Numbered from the stretch's first letter, positions 15,619 to 24,528 are shown. The stretch is DNA of 64,000 nt from Methylococcaceae bacterium (GCA_030693065.1 JAUYBL010000038.1:1-64000); one strand, 5' to 3'. Notes: generated from the sequence alone by a model not told the origin. Made by a program: numbers and translations.

Positions 15619-18600
15619 TCACATGGAATCAGCAAGAATTCCCACAGTGGCGTTCCAGTCAAAGCCGGTGTGAATCAATACATAGGTACCACCGAGTGCA
15701 CGATCCCATCCAGTGACCTTTCCTATGCCCTTTCCAATTTGAATCATGCTCGCACCATAGGCTACTGCTGGGTTCGGAGCCATTCCCGCTGCGCTTAGAG
15801 CCAAATCAACAGTATTTTCGTTGGAGGGATCGCAGTAATACTTTCCCAAGCTCTGTCCAAAAGAGTACGCATTCATAAAAGTACCTACATGTCCCAATGT
15901 TATTGCTATACCTTTGGCATTTGACACTGAACTTGCAGTTCTAGTTTGATTGCCAAAGTAACCGGGCTTGTAATACTTGCCTACGGTAAAGTCATACCAC
16001 TTCCCGGTGATAGGATGTTCTCCCGCCAAACCGGCACCCGTACTGACAATATTTTGCAAAAGATCAGTAGTATCATTAGATAGGCCGAAGGCATCACTTC
16101 CTCCAATGGGATCGCTACCAGAATAGAGATATAAATTACTATCCCCACCCCCAAACCCAATCGGATCCTTACTAACCCACCTGCCTATCGAAGCATCATA
16201 ATCCCTAGCCCCAAACCTAACCAACCCCGTATCCTTATCATACAATCCCCCCGCAAACCCAAACGGCTGAAACCCCGGATTGGTATCTTTAATGACCCGG
16301 CCAAACTCATCAAACTCCATTTCCTGAGCCACGGTATTGGTAGCAATATCCGCCACCACCCGTGGACTGCCCAGATGATCCTTGATAATCCGATAAGTCG
16401 CGCCGCCCTTGATCATATATTCCGGCACGTTAATGCCGGTGGCGTAAACAAAGCGGCTGACCACGTTGCCGTTGCCGTCCAATTCGGCAATCGGTTGCAA
16501 CTGACCTTGCCAGAGGAAGGCTTGAGACAGAGTACCGTTGACCTTCTTTCCGATGCGACGGTTTTGGCCGTCGGTGAGATAGTCGATTTTGCTGCCGCTA
16601 GGCAAGACCACTTTTTTCAGGTTGCCCAGCACGTCGTAATCGTATTGCGTCACCGCAGCGCCGATGGTTTTGGTTTGCAGCTCACCGTTAGCGGTATAGC
16701 TATAACTTACTCCGTTGTAAGTCAGCAAGCGATCCTGTGCGTCGTATGTGCCGGACTGGATGACGCCGCCTGTGGTTCGACTTAGGCGGTTGCCGTTGTC
16801 GTCGTAGCTATAACTTGATTGCACAACGTTGTTTTTCTTCACTTCGACCAGACGGCCAGCAGTATCGTAACCGTAGTCGTAAGTGCTGAGCACGCCGCCA
16901 CGGGTTTCCTGTTTCTGCGTGATACGGCCCAGTTTGTCACGCGTATAAGCCAGTTTCAGGTGAGACGATGTCAAGTATTTGGCTTCGTAACCCGCCAGTT
17001 CGCCGAAACTGCTGTAACTATAGCTGTCAGTCAGGCTGCCAAGCGCAGTGCCGGTCAACAGGCCGTTTTGTGTGTTGCGGGTCAGTGTCAAGTTGCCGGC
17101 CTTGGTTAACAGACTGTCGGCATCGTAGCTATAGGCGATCAGATTCGCGCCGTTCAAACTAACCGAAGTAACGCGGAAGTCGTTATCGTAACCGTAGCCG
17201 ACGTTGCCGCTAACCGCGCCTGTCCAGGCGGTGTTGGTCAACAAAGCGCCGTTGTAGGTATAGCTAAGGCCACCATCGGGCGCGGTAACTCCCGTCAACT
17301 TACCCGTGGTGGTGTCGTAAGCGTAACTGGCCAGCGTCTGGTTAGCGGGGTTCAACAGTATTGATGAGACTCGTCCGGCGCTATCATGGTTGATGTCTAT
17401 GCTCTGACCGTCAGGTCGGGCCACAGACACCAAGGCTTTGTCCTTGTCGTAGGTGTATACGGTGTTATTGGTGCCTGCACTGACATCAGGCGGTAAGTAT
17501 TTTGATGTTTGGTCGATACCGGTGTAGTTAAACAAATGTGTCGGCTGGCCGGGCGGCGTCAGTGAAGCCAGATTGCCGTTGGTATCGTAGCTATACAGGA
17601 CTTGTCGTCCATCGGGCAAAGTCTGAGTAGTAACCCGTCCGGCTTGGTCGTACTGGAACTGCACTTGCCGACCCAGCGGATCAAGCACACTGGCTAGATA
17701 GCCTTGTGGATTATAGGTATAGTCCAGTTTACGCTGGTCGGCACCGGTACCTTGTGAGATCGTTTCCAAACGGCCATGCGCATCGTAACTGGCATTGGCC
17801 ACCAGGATGCCCGAAACCTGAGCCTGAGTGACACGGCCTTTCGCGTCGAGCAACGTCGTAGACACGCGGCTGGCCGGGCTGGTTGAGGTTATGGTTTTGG
17901 CCGATGCATCGTAGGCACTGGTGGCAGTACGGCCATTTAGGGTAAAAGTGCCGGTAAGTGTCTTCAGGCTCAACGGATCATTCGGGTCATTAAGCACAAC
18001 CGTGCGCTGAGTAGCCATGTTGGCGGTCAAATTACCCGTGGTAAATGTTTGAGACGAAGCCACCGGTGCCAGCAGGCCAAAGCGCGGATCAGGGCTGCTA
18101 ACTGAAGATGAGACGCTGCCATCGGCCGCAGTGCTTACCGTTGTGCCGTCGGCTTTGGTGCTGACTACCGAGACGGTGCCATCCGGCTGGGTGACTTGTC
18201 TTTTTTCTTCACCGGTTAAGTTTTCAACCGTGTATAGAGTCTTACGACCATTGCTGGTGGTATGCGCGACTTGATAGCCGTTGCCAATTTCACTACGTTC
18301 TAGGGTTTGGCTACCGTTTTCGGCATTGGTGTCATTGGTTAATTTGCCCAAGGCATCATAGGTCATGACTGAGGCAAAGTGACGTGGATTCTCAAACTTC
18401 GTCAATAAACCACTTGCCGTATAGGTAGCCTGATACTGATCGCCAGCAGGATTGGTGACCGCACCAAGATAACCATTGCTATCGAGCGATAACACAGTAC
18501 GTTGCCCAAATGCCGAAACGATTGCAGCGGGATTGCCCAGATTATCGCGTTCTATGCTGCTGATGTTGTTATCAATGTCGGTGATTTTGGTTAATTGCCC

Positions 18601-20055
18601 GGATTGATCATAACTAAATGTAAGTAATACCTTACCTGTTATGGCGTCCTTTGTTTCCAGATGGCGTCCGGATGAATCAAAACGGTAAAGTTGTGAGCCA
18701 TCTCGGGAGGGGATTGCAATATCGGTAATGCCTATGCCGGGCAAAGCAGGGGCGATGCGGCGGATACGATTATTCCCGGCATCTGTGAAAACAATTGAAT
18801 CGTCAGGCAAAATATTAATGCCAGTGGGCACGCTTAACGCTGCCTGCAAAGCACCACCATTATCCCCTGAAAAGCCTGGTGAACCACCGACACCAGCAAT
18901 GGTAGAAATAATCCCATCGGTGCCGACAATACGAATGCGATTATTTCCTGTATCAGGAATGTAAAGCCTCCCGTCTTTTATGAGTGGGTGTCCTGCCTTC
19001 CAAGCACTTGCCCACAGAGGATCGATTGAAGCGTTAGTGGCCAGATCACCATCTCCGCTAAACCCTTCTATGCCATTTCCTGCAAAGGTAGAGATTAGAC
19101 CATCGCTACCAATGCGCCGAATTCGGTTTACCCCGTCATCCAATACGTAGACACTGCCATCATGCCCAACAGTAATTCCAGCAGGAAAAGAGAGCCCAGC
19201 ATCGACAGCAGGTTTACCATCTCCATTGCTCCCACCGCCGGCAATTGTCGAGATAAAGCCGGCAGCATCGACTCGACGAATTAGATGATTTGGGCCGTCC
19301 GTAATATACAAGCTGCCATCAGTCGCTATAGCCAACCCTCCCCCCTTAGTACTACCATTAAGATTGAACTTTGCCTGCGTAGCTAAACCGCCGTCACCGC
19401 TAGAACCTTGAATACCATTCCCGGCAACCGTGGTAATAATGCCATTGGGGGAAATTCGCCGAATTCGATTATTACCTGTATCAGCAAAATAAACAGAACC
19501 ATCTGAACCTATAGCAATTCCATCTGGACCAGATATGTCAGCATCAGTTGCTGGTCCATTATCTCCACTAAAGTGGGATCCGCTACCTCTATGAGTACCT
19601 GCTATACCTGCGATAGTAGAGATAATGCCATCAGTACCGATCCGGCGAATACGATTTCCGCGGAATTCGGTTATATAAATACTGCCATCTGCAGCAATGG
19701 CAATTCCCGAAGGGGAACTGATCTTCGCATTAGTAGCCAAACCGCCATCTCTCTCATCTCCGTAATAATTAGGACTACTCCCCATTCCTGCGATAGTTGT
19801 AACAACCGAAGTGTTAATGCCAGAGTTTTGGATATCGCGAATGCTGCCATCACCCATATAAAGGGTTTTCGATGTGGGATCATAGCGATGATGGGCATTC
19901 AGACTCCATGCCCCCAACCCCGCAGCCTGATTGCCGGATAAGCCAATCCCCACGGTTTGGCTTTGCGTCAGTTTTATTTCCTGACGTGTTGGGATATCCC
20001 CAGCAATGGTTTGCCCACTGGCGGCGCCAAAACTACGGGCAACAGCGGGTGGCAA
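15619..20055 (-). CDS. NHL-repeat plus RHS/YD-repeat protein, 5'-truncated
   Basis: The 1478 residues divide into a short leader, about seven NHL-type beta-propeller repeats (residues ~80-450, unit GDGGLATNAKISSPSGIAIA, then GNRIRRIG), and ~850 residues of YD repeats (YDAHGRLETIS, YDTNGNLASLTPPGQPTHLF-like). The RHS core end is RWVSKDPIGFGGGDSNLYLY, followed by a unique ~145-residue C-terminal tip. RHS proteins are usually exported and deliver the tip as a toxin. No secretion signal remains: homologous-looking codons (RINYVYDGYYN) continue upstream of the TTG start and then hit a stop at about 20091. The 5' part is therefore missing. No immunity gene follows the tip. Confidence 0.8.
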   Translation of the reverse strand: MPPAVARSFGAASGQTIAGDIPTRQEIKLTQSQTVGIGLSGNQAAGLGAWSLNAHHRYDPTSKTLYMGDGSIRDIQNSGINTSVVTTIAGMGSSPNYYGDERDGGLATNAKISSPSGIAIAADGSIYITEFRGNRIRRIGTDGIISTIAGIAGTHRGSGSHFSGDNGPATDADISGPDGIAIGSDGSVYFADTGNNRIRRISPNGIITTVAGNGIQGSSGDGGLATQAKFNLNGSTKGGGLAIATDGSLYITDGPNHLIRRVDAAGFISTIAGGGSNGDGKPAVDAGLSFPAGITVGHDGSVYVLDDGVNRIRRIGSDGLISTFAGNGIEGFSGDGDLATNASIDPLWASAWKAGHPLIKDGRLYIPDTGNNRIRIVGTDGIISTIAGVGGSPGFSGDNGGALQAALSVPTGINILPDDSIVFTDAGNNRIRRIAPALPGIGITDIAIPSRDGSQLYRFDSSGRHLETKDAITGKVLLTFSYDQSGQLTKITDIDNNISSIERDNLGNPAAIVSAFGQRTVLSLDSNGYLGAVTNPAGDQYQATYTASGLLTKFENPRHFASVMTYDALGKLTNDTNAENGSQTLERSEIGNGYQVAHTTSNGRKTLYTVENLTGEEKRQVTQPDGTVSVVSTKADGTTVSTAADGSVSSSVSSPDPRFGLLAPVASSQTFTTGNLTANMATQRTVVLNDPNDPLSLKTLTGTFTLNGRTATSAYDASAKTITSTSPASRVSTTLLDAKGRVTQAQVSGILVANASYDAHGRLETISQGTGADQRKLDYTYNPQGYLASVLDPLGRQVQFQYDQAGRVTTQTLPDGRQVLYSYDTNGNLASLTPPGQPTHLFNYTGIDQTSKYLPPDVSAGTNNTVYTYDKDKALVSVARPDGQSIDINHDSAGRVSSILLNPANQTLASYAYDTTTGKLTGVTAPDGGLSYTYNGALLTNTAWTGAVSGNVGYGYDNDFRVTSVSLNGANLIAYSYDADSLLTKAGNLTLTRNTQNGLLTGTALGSLTDSYSYSSFGELAGYEAKYLTSSHLKLAYTRDKLGRITQKQETRGGVLSTYDYGYDTAGRLVEVKKNNVVQSSYSYDDNGNRLSRTTGGVIQSGTYDAQDRLLTYNGVSYSYTANGELQTKTIGAAVTQYDYDVLGNLKKVVLPSGSKIDYLTDGQNRRIGKKVNGTLSQAFLWQGQLQPIAELDGNGNVVSRFVYATGINVPEYMIKGGATYRIIKDHLGSPRVVADIATNTVAQEMEFDEFGRVIKDTNPGFQPFGFAGGLYDKDTGLVRFGARDYDASIGRWVSKDPIGFGGGDSNLYLYSGSDPIGGSDAFGLSNDTTDLLQNIVSTGAGLAGEHPITGKWYDFTVGKYYKPGYFGNQTRTASSVSNAKGIAITLGHVGTFMNAYSFGQSLGKYYCDPSNENTVDLALSAAGMAPNPAVAYGASMIQIGKGIGKVTGWDRALGGTYVLIHTGFDWNATVGILADSM

Positions 20056-20347
20056 ATTGTAGTAACCATCGTAAACATAGTTGATACGAATTCGCCATTA
20101 ACAACATGCAATAACTTCTGAATTTAAAAACGCGCTGGTTTCTTTGTTTGCGCAGGGCGAACCCTAAAGGGCCGGGCTTTGCACTACAACCCACCTTTAA
20201 AGCTAATAACTTCGACTAATTTTAAAAATGCTATTACGCAAAGCTTCATAGATTTTTAAAAAGTCTTCGTAATTCAGCTTTAATGGCGGGTTTTCGCTGC
20301 AATCCCTTTCGCAAGAGCGGTTTTGTGCTACGCGGTTTATTTTGATA

Positions 20348-20405
20348 ACCCCACCAACTCACCAACCGACTAGTTCCCGCCAGACGGTTGGTGAGTTGGT
20401 GGGGT
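20348..20405. repeat. Perfect 21-bp inverted repeat (palindrome 1)
   Basis: ACCCCACCAACTCACCAACC plus G (20348-20368) pairs perfectly with 20385-20405 across a 16-base loop. No T-tract follows on either strand, so a simple intrinsic terminator is not obvious. Confidence 0.85.
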
Positions 20406-20414
20406 GAAGGAGAA

Positions 20415-20480
20415 TCGAGTAACTGAAGGGGCATGTCAACACGATACAGACTGTGTTGACATGCCCCTTCAGTTACTCGA
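20415..20480. repeat. Perfect 28-bp inverted repeat (palindrome 2)
   Basis: The arms at 20415-20442 and 20453-20480 (starting TCGAGTAACTGAAGGGGCAT) are exact reverse complements across a 10-base loop. The structure lies only 9 bases from palindrome 1, in the gap between the RHH-like gene and the truncated RHS gene. The length and perfection suggest a recent origin or active maintenance. Confidence 0.9.
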
Positions 20481-20532
20481 AAAGATATTTCACCCCATAC
20501 GACGGCTCCGACTGGCTTAAATTCCAATCCGA

Positions 20533-20826
20533 TCAGGCTTCTAAATCTTCACTCTTTAAAGCACCCGCCTCTTCTACTTTATTAGGTCTAACTAATTCAT
20601 TGTGTAACCATAGCTTTACTACAGCACTGGCTATACGGTAGGGAGTGGTTTTTTTCTGATAAGCGATTCTTTCGATCAGGTAGTAATCATCAACCGTCAA
20701 TTGCATGAACATTTTACGGAATGTTCGTTGTTTTGATTTATTGGTTGACGTTTCGTTGACAGTTGACAGTAAGTTAACTGGATTTTGCAATTCTTCGGCT
20801 GTTAAGCCATTGATTTTATTATTCAT
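20533..20826 (-). CDS. Ribbon-helix-helix-like small protein, 97 aa
   Basis: The central segment, KMFMQLTVDDYYLIERIA followed by KKTTPYRIASAVVKLWLHNEL, resembles the strand-helix-helix pattern of plasmid and island RHH DNA-binding proteins. The N-terminal 35 residues look disordered (ETSTNKSKQRT). The ATG lies 3 bases outside the tRNA 3'-end copy that bounds the satellite-like element. The gene therefore belongs to the DNA left of the element, and its original upstream region was displaced or formed by the integration. No ribosome-binding site is visible. The family call is tentative. Confidence 0.5.
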   Translation of the reverse strand: MNNKINGLTAEELQNPVNLLSTVNETSTNKSKQRTFRKMFMQLTVDDYYLIERIAYQKKTTPYRIASAVVKLWLHNELVRPNKVEEAGALKSEDLEA

Positions 20827-20828
20827 TT

Positions 20829-20874
20829 TGGTGGCGATAGGTGGATTTGAACCACCGACCCCGGGGTTATGAAT
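20829..20874 (-). repeat. att site: 46-bp copy of the tRNA-Met 3' end
   Basis: The 46 bases are identical to positions 33901-33946, which form the tRNA 3' half from the anticodon loop to CCA. The base on each side differs, fixing the repeat length. This is the distal attachment site left by integrase-mediated recombination. Confidence 0.93.
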
Positions 20875-20911
20875 GCTAGATTTACAAGCCCGAGACTACC
20901 TGCTTAGCTTC

Positions 20912-21033
20912 GAAACACGCTGAAACTCTCCATAGTTTCAATAGGATAGCATAAAAGACCCCGTGGCCAATAAATTTCAGCGTGTTTCAAATAAGCTTGG
21001 TTTTGTTTCACGTGGTGCCCTATAAAGTGCCCT
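20912..21033. other. Putative integrase arm-type sites, distal end
   Basis: GGTGCCCTATAAAGTGCCCT (21014-21033) is a tandem GTGCCCT pair that recurs with one change at 33813-33832, inside the opposite end of the element. TTCAGCGTGTTT (20976-20987) recurs exactly at 33844-33855 and also appears inverted as AAACACGCTGAAA (20913-20925). Repeats placed inside both attachment sites are typical arm-binding sites for tyrosine integrases or excisionases. Confidence 0.6.
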
Positions 21034-21093
21034 CTGTCTCTATAAAACCCCGCGGTCTGAGTTTAAATTTAACGATTGCGTTTTTGCCTAAAA

Positions 21094-21108
21094 TAACCAA
21101 TTAGGTTA
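21094..21108 (+). promoter_or_regulatory. MqsA-type operator
   Basis: TAACC-AATTA-GGTTA lies 10 bases before the mqsR start. It matches the AACC/GGTT palindrome bound by MqsA in the known mqsRA system, so the module is probably autorepressed. No clear ribosome-binding site precedes mqsR. Confidence 0.6.
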
Positions 21109-21118
21109 ATATTGCTAC

Positions 21119-21415
21119 ATGGAAAAGCAAACTCCCCATTGCAAGCTATCGGTTGTCAAAACCATGATCTCAGCCGGAAAAGTGAGAACGACCCGGACAG
21201 CCAGAGAAGGCGCAACGGCATTGGGGTTTGATTTTGACGGCATGCTTACCGTTGTAATGGCGCTCACTCAGGCCGACTTCTATAAAAGCATGACAACCCA
21301 TGCAGACCATAGAGTTTGGCAGGATGTTTACCGTCCAATGACTTCAACAGGTGAAGTTTATTTAAAACTCACTGTCGTTGATGATGTCCTCATCGTATCG
21401 TTTAAGGAACTGTGA
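21119..21415 (+). CDS. mqsR: MqsR toxin (GCU-specific mRNA interferase family)
   Basis: The 98 residues match the MqsR family over the full length. MEKQTPHCKLSVVKTMISAG at the start, LGFDFDGMLTVVMALTQADFYKSM in the middle and TGEVYLKLTVVDDVLIVSFKEL at the end closely track the E. coli protein. MqsR is an mRNA interferase of the RelE fold. It precedes its antitoxin, as usual for this pair. This is the only rightward operon in the integrative element and lies at its distal end, where an addiction module would stabilise the element. Confidence 0.95.
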   Translation: MEKQTPHCKLSVVKTMISAGKVRTTRTAREGATALGFDFDGMLTVVMALTQADFYKSMTTHADHRVWQDVYRPMTSTGEVYLKLTVVDDVLIVSFKEL

Positions 21416-21417
21416 TT

Positions 21418-21819
21418 ATGAAATGCCCATCCTGTGCGACGGCCGAATTGATGCATGACACCCGCGACATGCCCTACACCTACAAAGGTGAATCAACCAT
21501 CATCCCGGATGTAACTGGCGATTTTTGCCCAGCCTGCGATGAAGTGATCACTAATGCGGAAGAATCAAAACGAACAATGGCGCTGATGCTTGAGTTTAAC
21601 AAACAGGTCAACGCCTCGATTGTCGACCCCAGCTTTATAGCCAGTGTTCGCAAAAAACTGGCACTTGACCAACGGGAAGCCTCTGAAATTTTCGGCGGCG
21701 GCATCAATGCATTTTCACGATATGAGAATGGCAAAACCAAACCGCCTTTGGCATTGGTGAAACTGCTTAAGGTTTTAGATCGTCATCCTGATTTGCTGGA
21801 TGAAGTGAGAGCGGCCTAA
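21418..21819 (+). CDS. mqsA: MqsA antitoxin (zinc ribbon plus XRE helix-turn-helix)
   Basis: The N-terminal zinc-binding domain has two pairs of cysteines (MKCPSC and DFCPAC). The C-terminal helix-turn-helix reads VRKKLALDQREASEIFGGGI, then NAFSRYENGKTKPP, the hallmark of MqsA. The ATG at 21418 follows the mqsR stop by 2 bases. A GTG 6 bases earlier overlaps the stop but would add residues the family lacks. A strong hairpin terminator follows the gene. Confidence 0.94.
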   Translation: MKCPSCATAELMHDTRDMPYTYKGESTIIPDVTGDFCPACDEVITNAEESKRTMALMLEFNKQVNASIVDPSFIASVRKKLALDQREASEIFGGGINAFSRYENGKTKPPLALVKLLKVLDRHPDLLDEVRAA

Positions 21820-21851
21820 TCTCTCAAGATTAGGCTAGATATTTTAGGCAA

Positions 21852-21879
21852 TAATAAACCCGCCGAAGCGGGTTTATTA
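21852..21879. terminator. Terminator hairpin between mqsA and the tape-measure gene
   Basis: TAATAAACCCGC-CGAA-GCGGGTTTATTA is a perfect 12-bp stem with a CGAA tetraloop. It lies between convergent genes, and its A/T-rich ends could serve as a terminator on both strands. Confidence 0.8.
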
Positions 21880-21906
21880 GTTATAAGGCTTCTAAGCAAT
21901 AGACTA

Positions 21907-23547
21907 TTAAGCCACCAGCGGCCCGCCAATTGTGCGATAACCAACGTTTTGCGAAGCTCGCACAGGCCCGCGCGTTTGTGCCGGCGCCACTCGCATACCT
22001 GCGGGCGAATTGTCGAAGCTGACTTTCACCTCAACACTGCCCCGATCACGACTGAGTATGCTGCCTTGCTTTTGGAAGCCGGGCGGTCTCATGCCGTTGG
22101 CTTGGGTTTTGTCGGCTTCATCAAAAAACCCGCTCAAGCTGGGCGCAAGATTCTTTATCGACTCTAAGCTAGTTTCAAAAAAGTTGATAAAGACATTAAA
22201 TTTGTCAGTAATCCAGTTAATGGACGTCTCGAAGCTGGATTTTATGTGGCCGGTGATTTTATCCCAATTCTCATAGATAAGCGGGGCGGTAATAAGCAAG
22301 CCCTGAATTAACAGCATCCAAGGATTTAATTTCATGGTGCCGTTAAGTATTTTTATCGCGGTACTGGCAAAGCCGACGGCCTTGGTTAAAGCCAACATGC
22401 CCACTTTCATCAATACCACGCCACCCGCAAGTAAAATTGCCGCTTTAACAGCTGTGGGATTTTGCACTATAAAATCAGTTAAGCCAGCCGCCAAATTATT
22501 AATGCTGTCCAAAGCAGACTTTAGTTGTGGTGCGTAAGTATTGGCAAACACGGCCATTGTGCCTTGAAATGTTCCCGTAGCAGAATCCAAAATATTTGTC
22601 AGCGTGCCAAGCGATTGTTGAACACGCTGATTAAGGTCACCTTGCTCCTTAAATTTGTTAACCATATCGGCATAGCCACCACTAGCAATTATCATTGCCT
22701 TAGATGCGTGCTCTTTGCCGAACAATTTCTCAAACGTAGCGATAAGTTTGGTCGGGTTGAGTTTATTCATTTTCTCAAGGTTTTTGACAAGATCCTCAAC
22801 TGAGGTGAATTTACCCGCTGACGCCGCCTCCGAGATCAAAGTGCGAAGCCCGGTACCCGCTTCACTTGGATCAACCCCGGCTTGCGTCAATAAGGCAACA
22901 AGCGGAGCCATTGCATTAGCTACGCCTAAGCCTTGCTGACGTAACGCCTTCAAAGGCCCACCAGCTTTAGACATTGCCGAAGTAAAGTCGCCAATGCTAA
23001 CGCCAACATTAACGACGCGCTGCATGGTATCGGCAAGACCTACAAAATCACTATTTGCTACTCCAAAGACATTGCTTATCTTTGCAATACCAACCGCGGC
23101 CGTTTGATAGGTTTCACCTAGGTCTTTAGTGGCAACACCCAAATAGGCAGCCGCCTTTAGGCCGTCATTAATTAGCGTATTGGTGCCAATACTATTGGCC
23201 TTCATGGTTGTCGCCATGTTTTGAAAGTCTGCCGTTGAGCCTGGTAGTTTGTTACCCAGTTCGGTGACTATTTTGTTGAGTTTTTCAAATCCCGGTGATA
23301 ACCCATCCTTGGTCATCAAGGTGTTTTTGAGTTGGACAGAGGCGCTTTCCATATCCATAAAGGCCTTGGCTGGAAATGCCAACGCAGCAGTAAAGCCCGC
23401 AGCCAGTGGTATGGCGCCACGACCTACGCCTGTTGATCGAAGTTGCCGTTTAAAGATCTCGATATTCTTGCCAATACCCTTTAAGACCGGAGAAATTCGA
23501 TCAACCGCCATCAGCACTGCCTTTAATTTAAAATTGTTTGATGACAT
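21907..23547 (-). CDS. Phage tail tape-measure-like protein
   Basis: The N-terminal half of this 546-residue protein matches the TP901-type tape-measure core: AFMDMESASVQLKNTLMTKDG, GNKLPGSTADFQNMATTM, VGIAKISNVFGV and KAGGPLKALRQQGLGVANAM. Hydrophobic stretches follow near residues 360-420 (AAILLAGGVVLMKVGMLAL), as in other tape measures. The protein is short for a siphophage tape measure. It would span the tail lumen and set tail length. The start overlaps the stop of the upstream 106-aa gene (TAATG). No tail tube, chaperone or baseplate gene accompanies it, which is odd for an ordinary prophage. Confidence 0.88.
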   Translation of the reverse strand: MSSNNFKLKAVLMAVDRISPVLKGIGKNIEIFKRQLRSTGVGRGAIPLAAGFTAALAFPAKAFMDMESASVQLKNTLMTKDGLSPGFEKLNKIVTELGNKLPGSTADFQNMATTMKANSIGTNTLINDGLKAAAYLGVATKDLGETYQTAAVGIAKISNVFGVANSDFVGLADTMQRVVNVGVSIGDFTSAMSKAGGPLKALRQQGLGVANAMAPLVALLTQAGVDPSEAGTGLRTLISEAASAGKFTSVEDLVKNLEKMNKLNPTKLIATFEKLFGKEHASKAMIIASGGYADMVNKFKEQGDLNQRVQQSLGTLTNILDSATGTFQGTMAVFANTYAPQLKSALDSINNLAAGLTDFIVQNPTAVKAAILLAGGVVLMKVGMLALTKAVGFASTAIKILNGTMKLNPWMLLIQGLLITAPLIYENWDKITGHIKSSFETSINWITDKFNVFINFFETSLESIKNLAPSLSGFFDEADKTQANGMRPPGFQKQGSILSRDRGSVEVKVSFDNSPAGMRVAPAQTRGPVRASQNVGYRTIGGPLVA

Positions 23548-23867
23548 TATTGGGGCTCCTGATAAAGACCGCTAAAACGGTCATGTTGAGTTTGAAACCA
23601 AGGTGGGTTTTCACCCGTTGCAGACTTAAAGTAAAACTGCCCCTTGTCTTTAAAAAACTGGACCACCCAAAACTTAATATCAGGGTGGTAGGATTGAAGC
23701 GTTTTTTTAGTCTCAGCGGCATCGGCCAGTTTTTTGGCTGAAACGCTGTTTAAAATACCTTTTTCAAAACCGGCATCGAGAACCAACCCCTCTGGTTCTT
23801 TTTTGATCCCATACCGAGATAAAAAGTGACCCTCAGACGTGGCGACGGTATAGCCTAAACTTTTCAT
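23547..23867 (-). CDS. Hypothetical phage-type protein, 106 aa
   Basis: Soluble and unrecognised. It starts MKSLGYTVATSEGHFLSRYG; the C-terminal half (DIKFWVVQFFKDKGQFYFKS, PPWFQTQHDRFSGLYQE) is aromatic. It is translationally coupled to the tape-measure gene (TAATG overlap), so it may be a tail-assembly partner. Confidence 0.65.
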   Translation of the reverse strand: MKSLGYTVATSEGHFLSRYGIKKEPEGLVLDAGFEKGILNSVSAKKLADAAETKKTLQSYHPDIKFWVVQFFKDKGQFYFKSATGENPPWFQTQHDRFSGLYQEPQ

Positions 23868-23926
23868 AATTTCTCCTTAATGCAGAATGGCCAGCGGCCC
23901 GGAAAGGCCACTGGCTGTGTTTACGA

Positions 23927-24085
23927 TTAATCAGGTTTTCTGACGATGACCGGGGAGTCAATTGATAACTCACTTTCAATACTTTGACCGGGAGAGAGTA
24001 AGAATGCTGGATTTACTCCTTCTTCAATTTCCGCGTTTTCACCAGAAATATTAGTAATGATTATTTTGATTTTTAAATTGCTCAC
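23927..24085 (-). CDS. Small beta-module protein, 52 aa (GTG start)
   Basis: Translation from GTG 24085 gives VSNLKIKIIITNISGENAEI, continuing to SPGQSIESELSIDSPVIVRK. A ribosome-binding sequence GAGG lies 9 bases upstream. The C-terminal half repeats the module found twice in the adjacent 101-aa protein (SPEQSLELEIELDTPVIIRG and KAGKTIELEVDLMSSIIVRE). The two genes are thus paralogous. The function is unknown. Confidence 0.6.
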   Translation of the reverse strand: MSNLKIKIIITNISGENAEIEEGVNPAFLLSPGQSIESELSIDSPVIVRKPD

Positions 24086-24130
24086 TTGTTTTTCCTCATA
24101 TTTGGATTAAAAAATTTAGTGTTTGCTGTT

Positions 24131-24436
24131 TTAAGCAGCGGCCTGCTCCCGAACAATAATTGAAGACATTAAGTCCACCTCTAATTCGATAGTTTTACCT
24201 GCTTTTAATGCGATGACGGGGCTTGTGCCACGCTCAATTTCTGCCAGTAGCTTAGATTTGTTTTCAATGACGACGTTATTTGAAGCTTCCGTGTACCCTC
24301 GAATAATAACCGGCGTATCGAGTTCTATTTCCAACTCCAGTGACTGCTCCGGTGACAGTGTGGTGGCTGTTTTGTAGCCGTGCTCGATGCAGACTACAGA
24401 TGCTGACAGGCCGGTGTTTTTAATATCGATTTTCAT
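24131..24436 (-). CDS. Hypothetical protein with duplicated beta module, 101 aa
   Basis: Two copies of a ~45-residue unit end in strands LEIELDTPVIIRG and LEVDLMSSIIVRE. The neighbouring 52-aa protein carries a third copy. Beta-rich, small and acidic, it could be a virion decoration or assembly protein in the tape-measure cluster. I do not recognise a family. Confidence 0.65.
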   Translation of the reverse strand: MKIDIKNTGLSASVVCIEHGYKTATTLSPEQSLELEIELDTPVIIRGYTEASNNVVIENKSKLLAEIERGTSPVIALKAGKTIELEVDLMSSIIVREQAAA

Positions 24437-24528
24437 AGTTAACTCATGGTTGGTTAAAACGATTTATGAAGTTGAGTCAGGGACATTGCTTGGCCCGTTT
24501 CTCAGCGCTGTTTAAAATGTGCAGGCGA

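Noticed and set aside
20246-20527. 93-aa reading frame on the minus strand
   Set aside because: It runs through both long palindromes and has no family resemblance or ribosome-binding site; the frame is a by-product of the inverted repeats.
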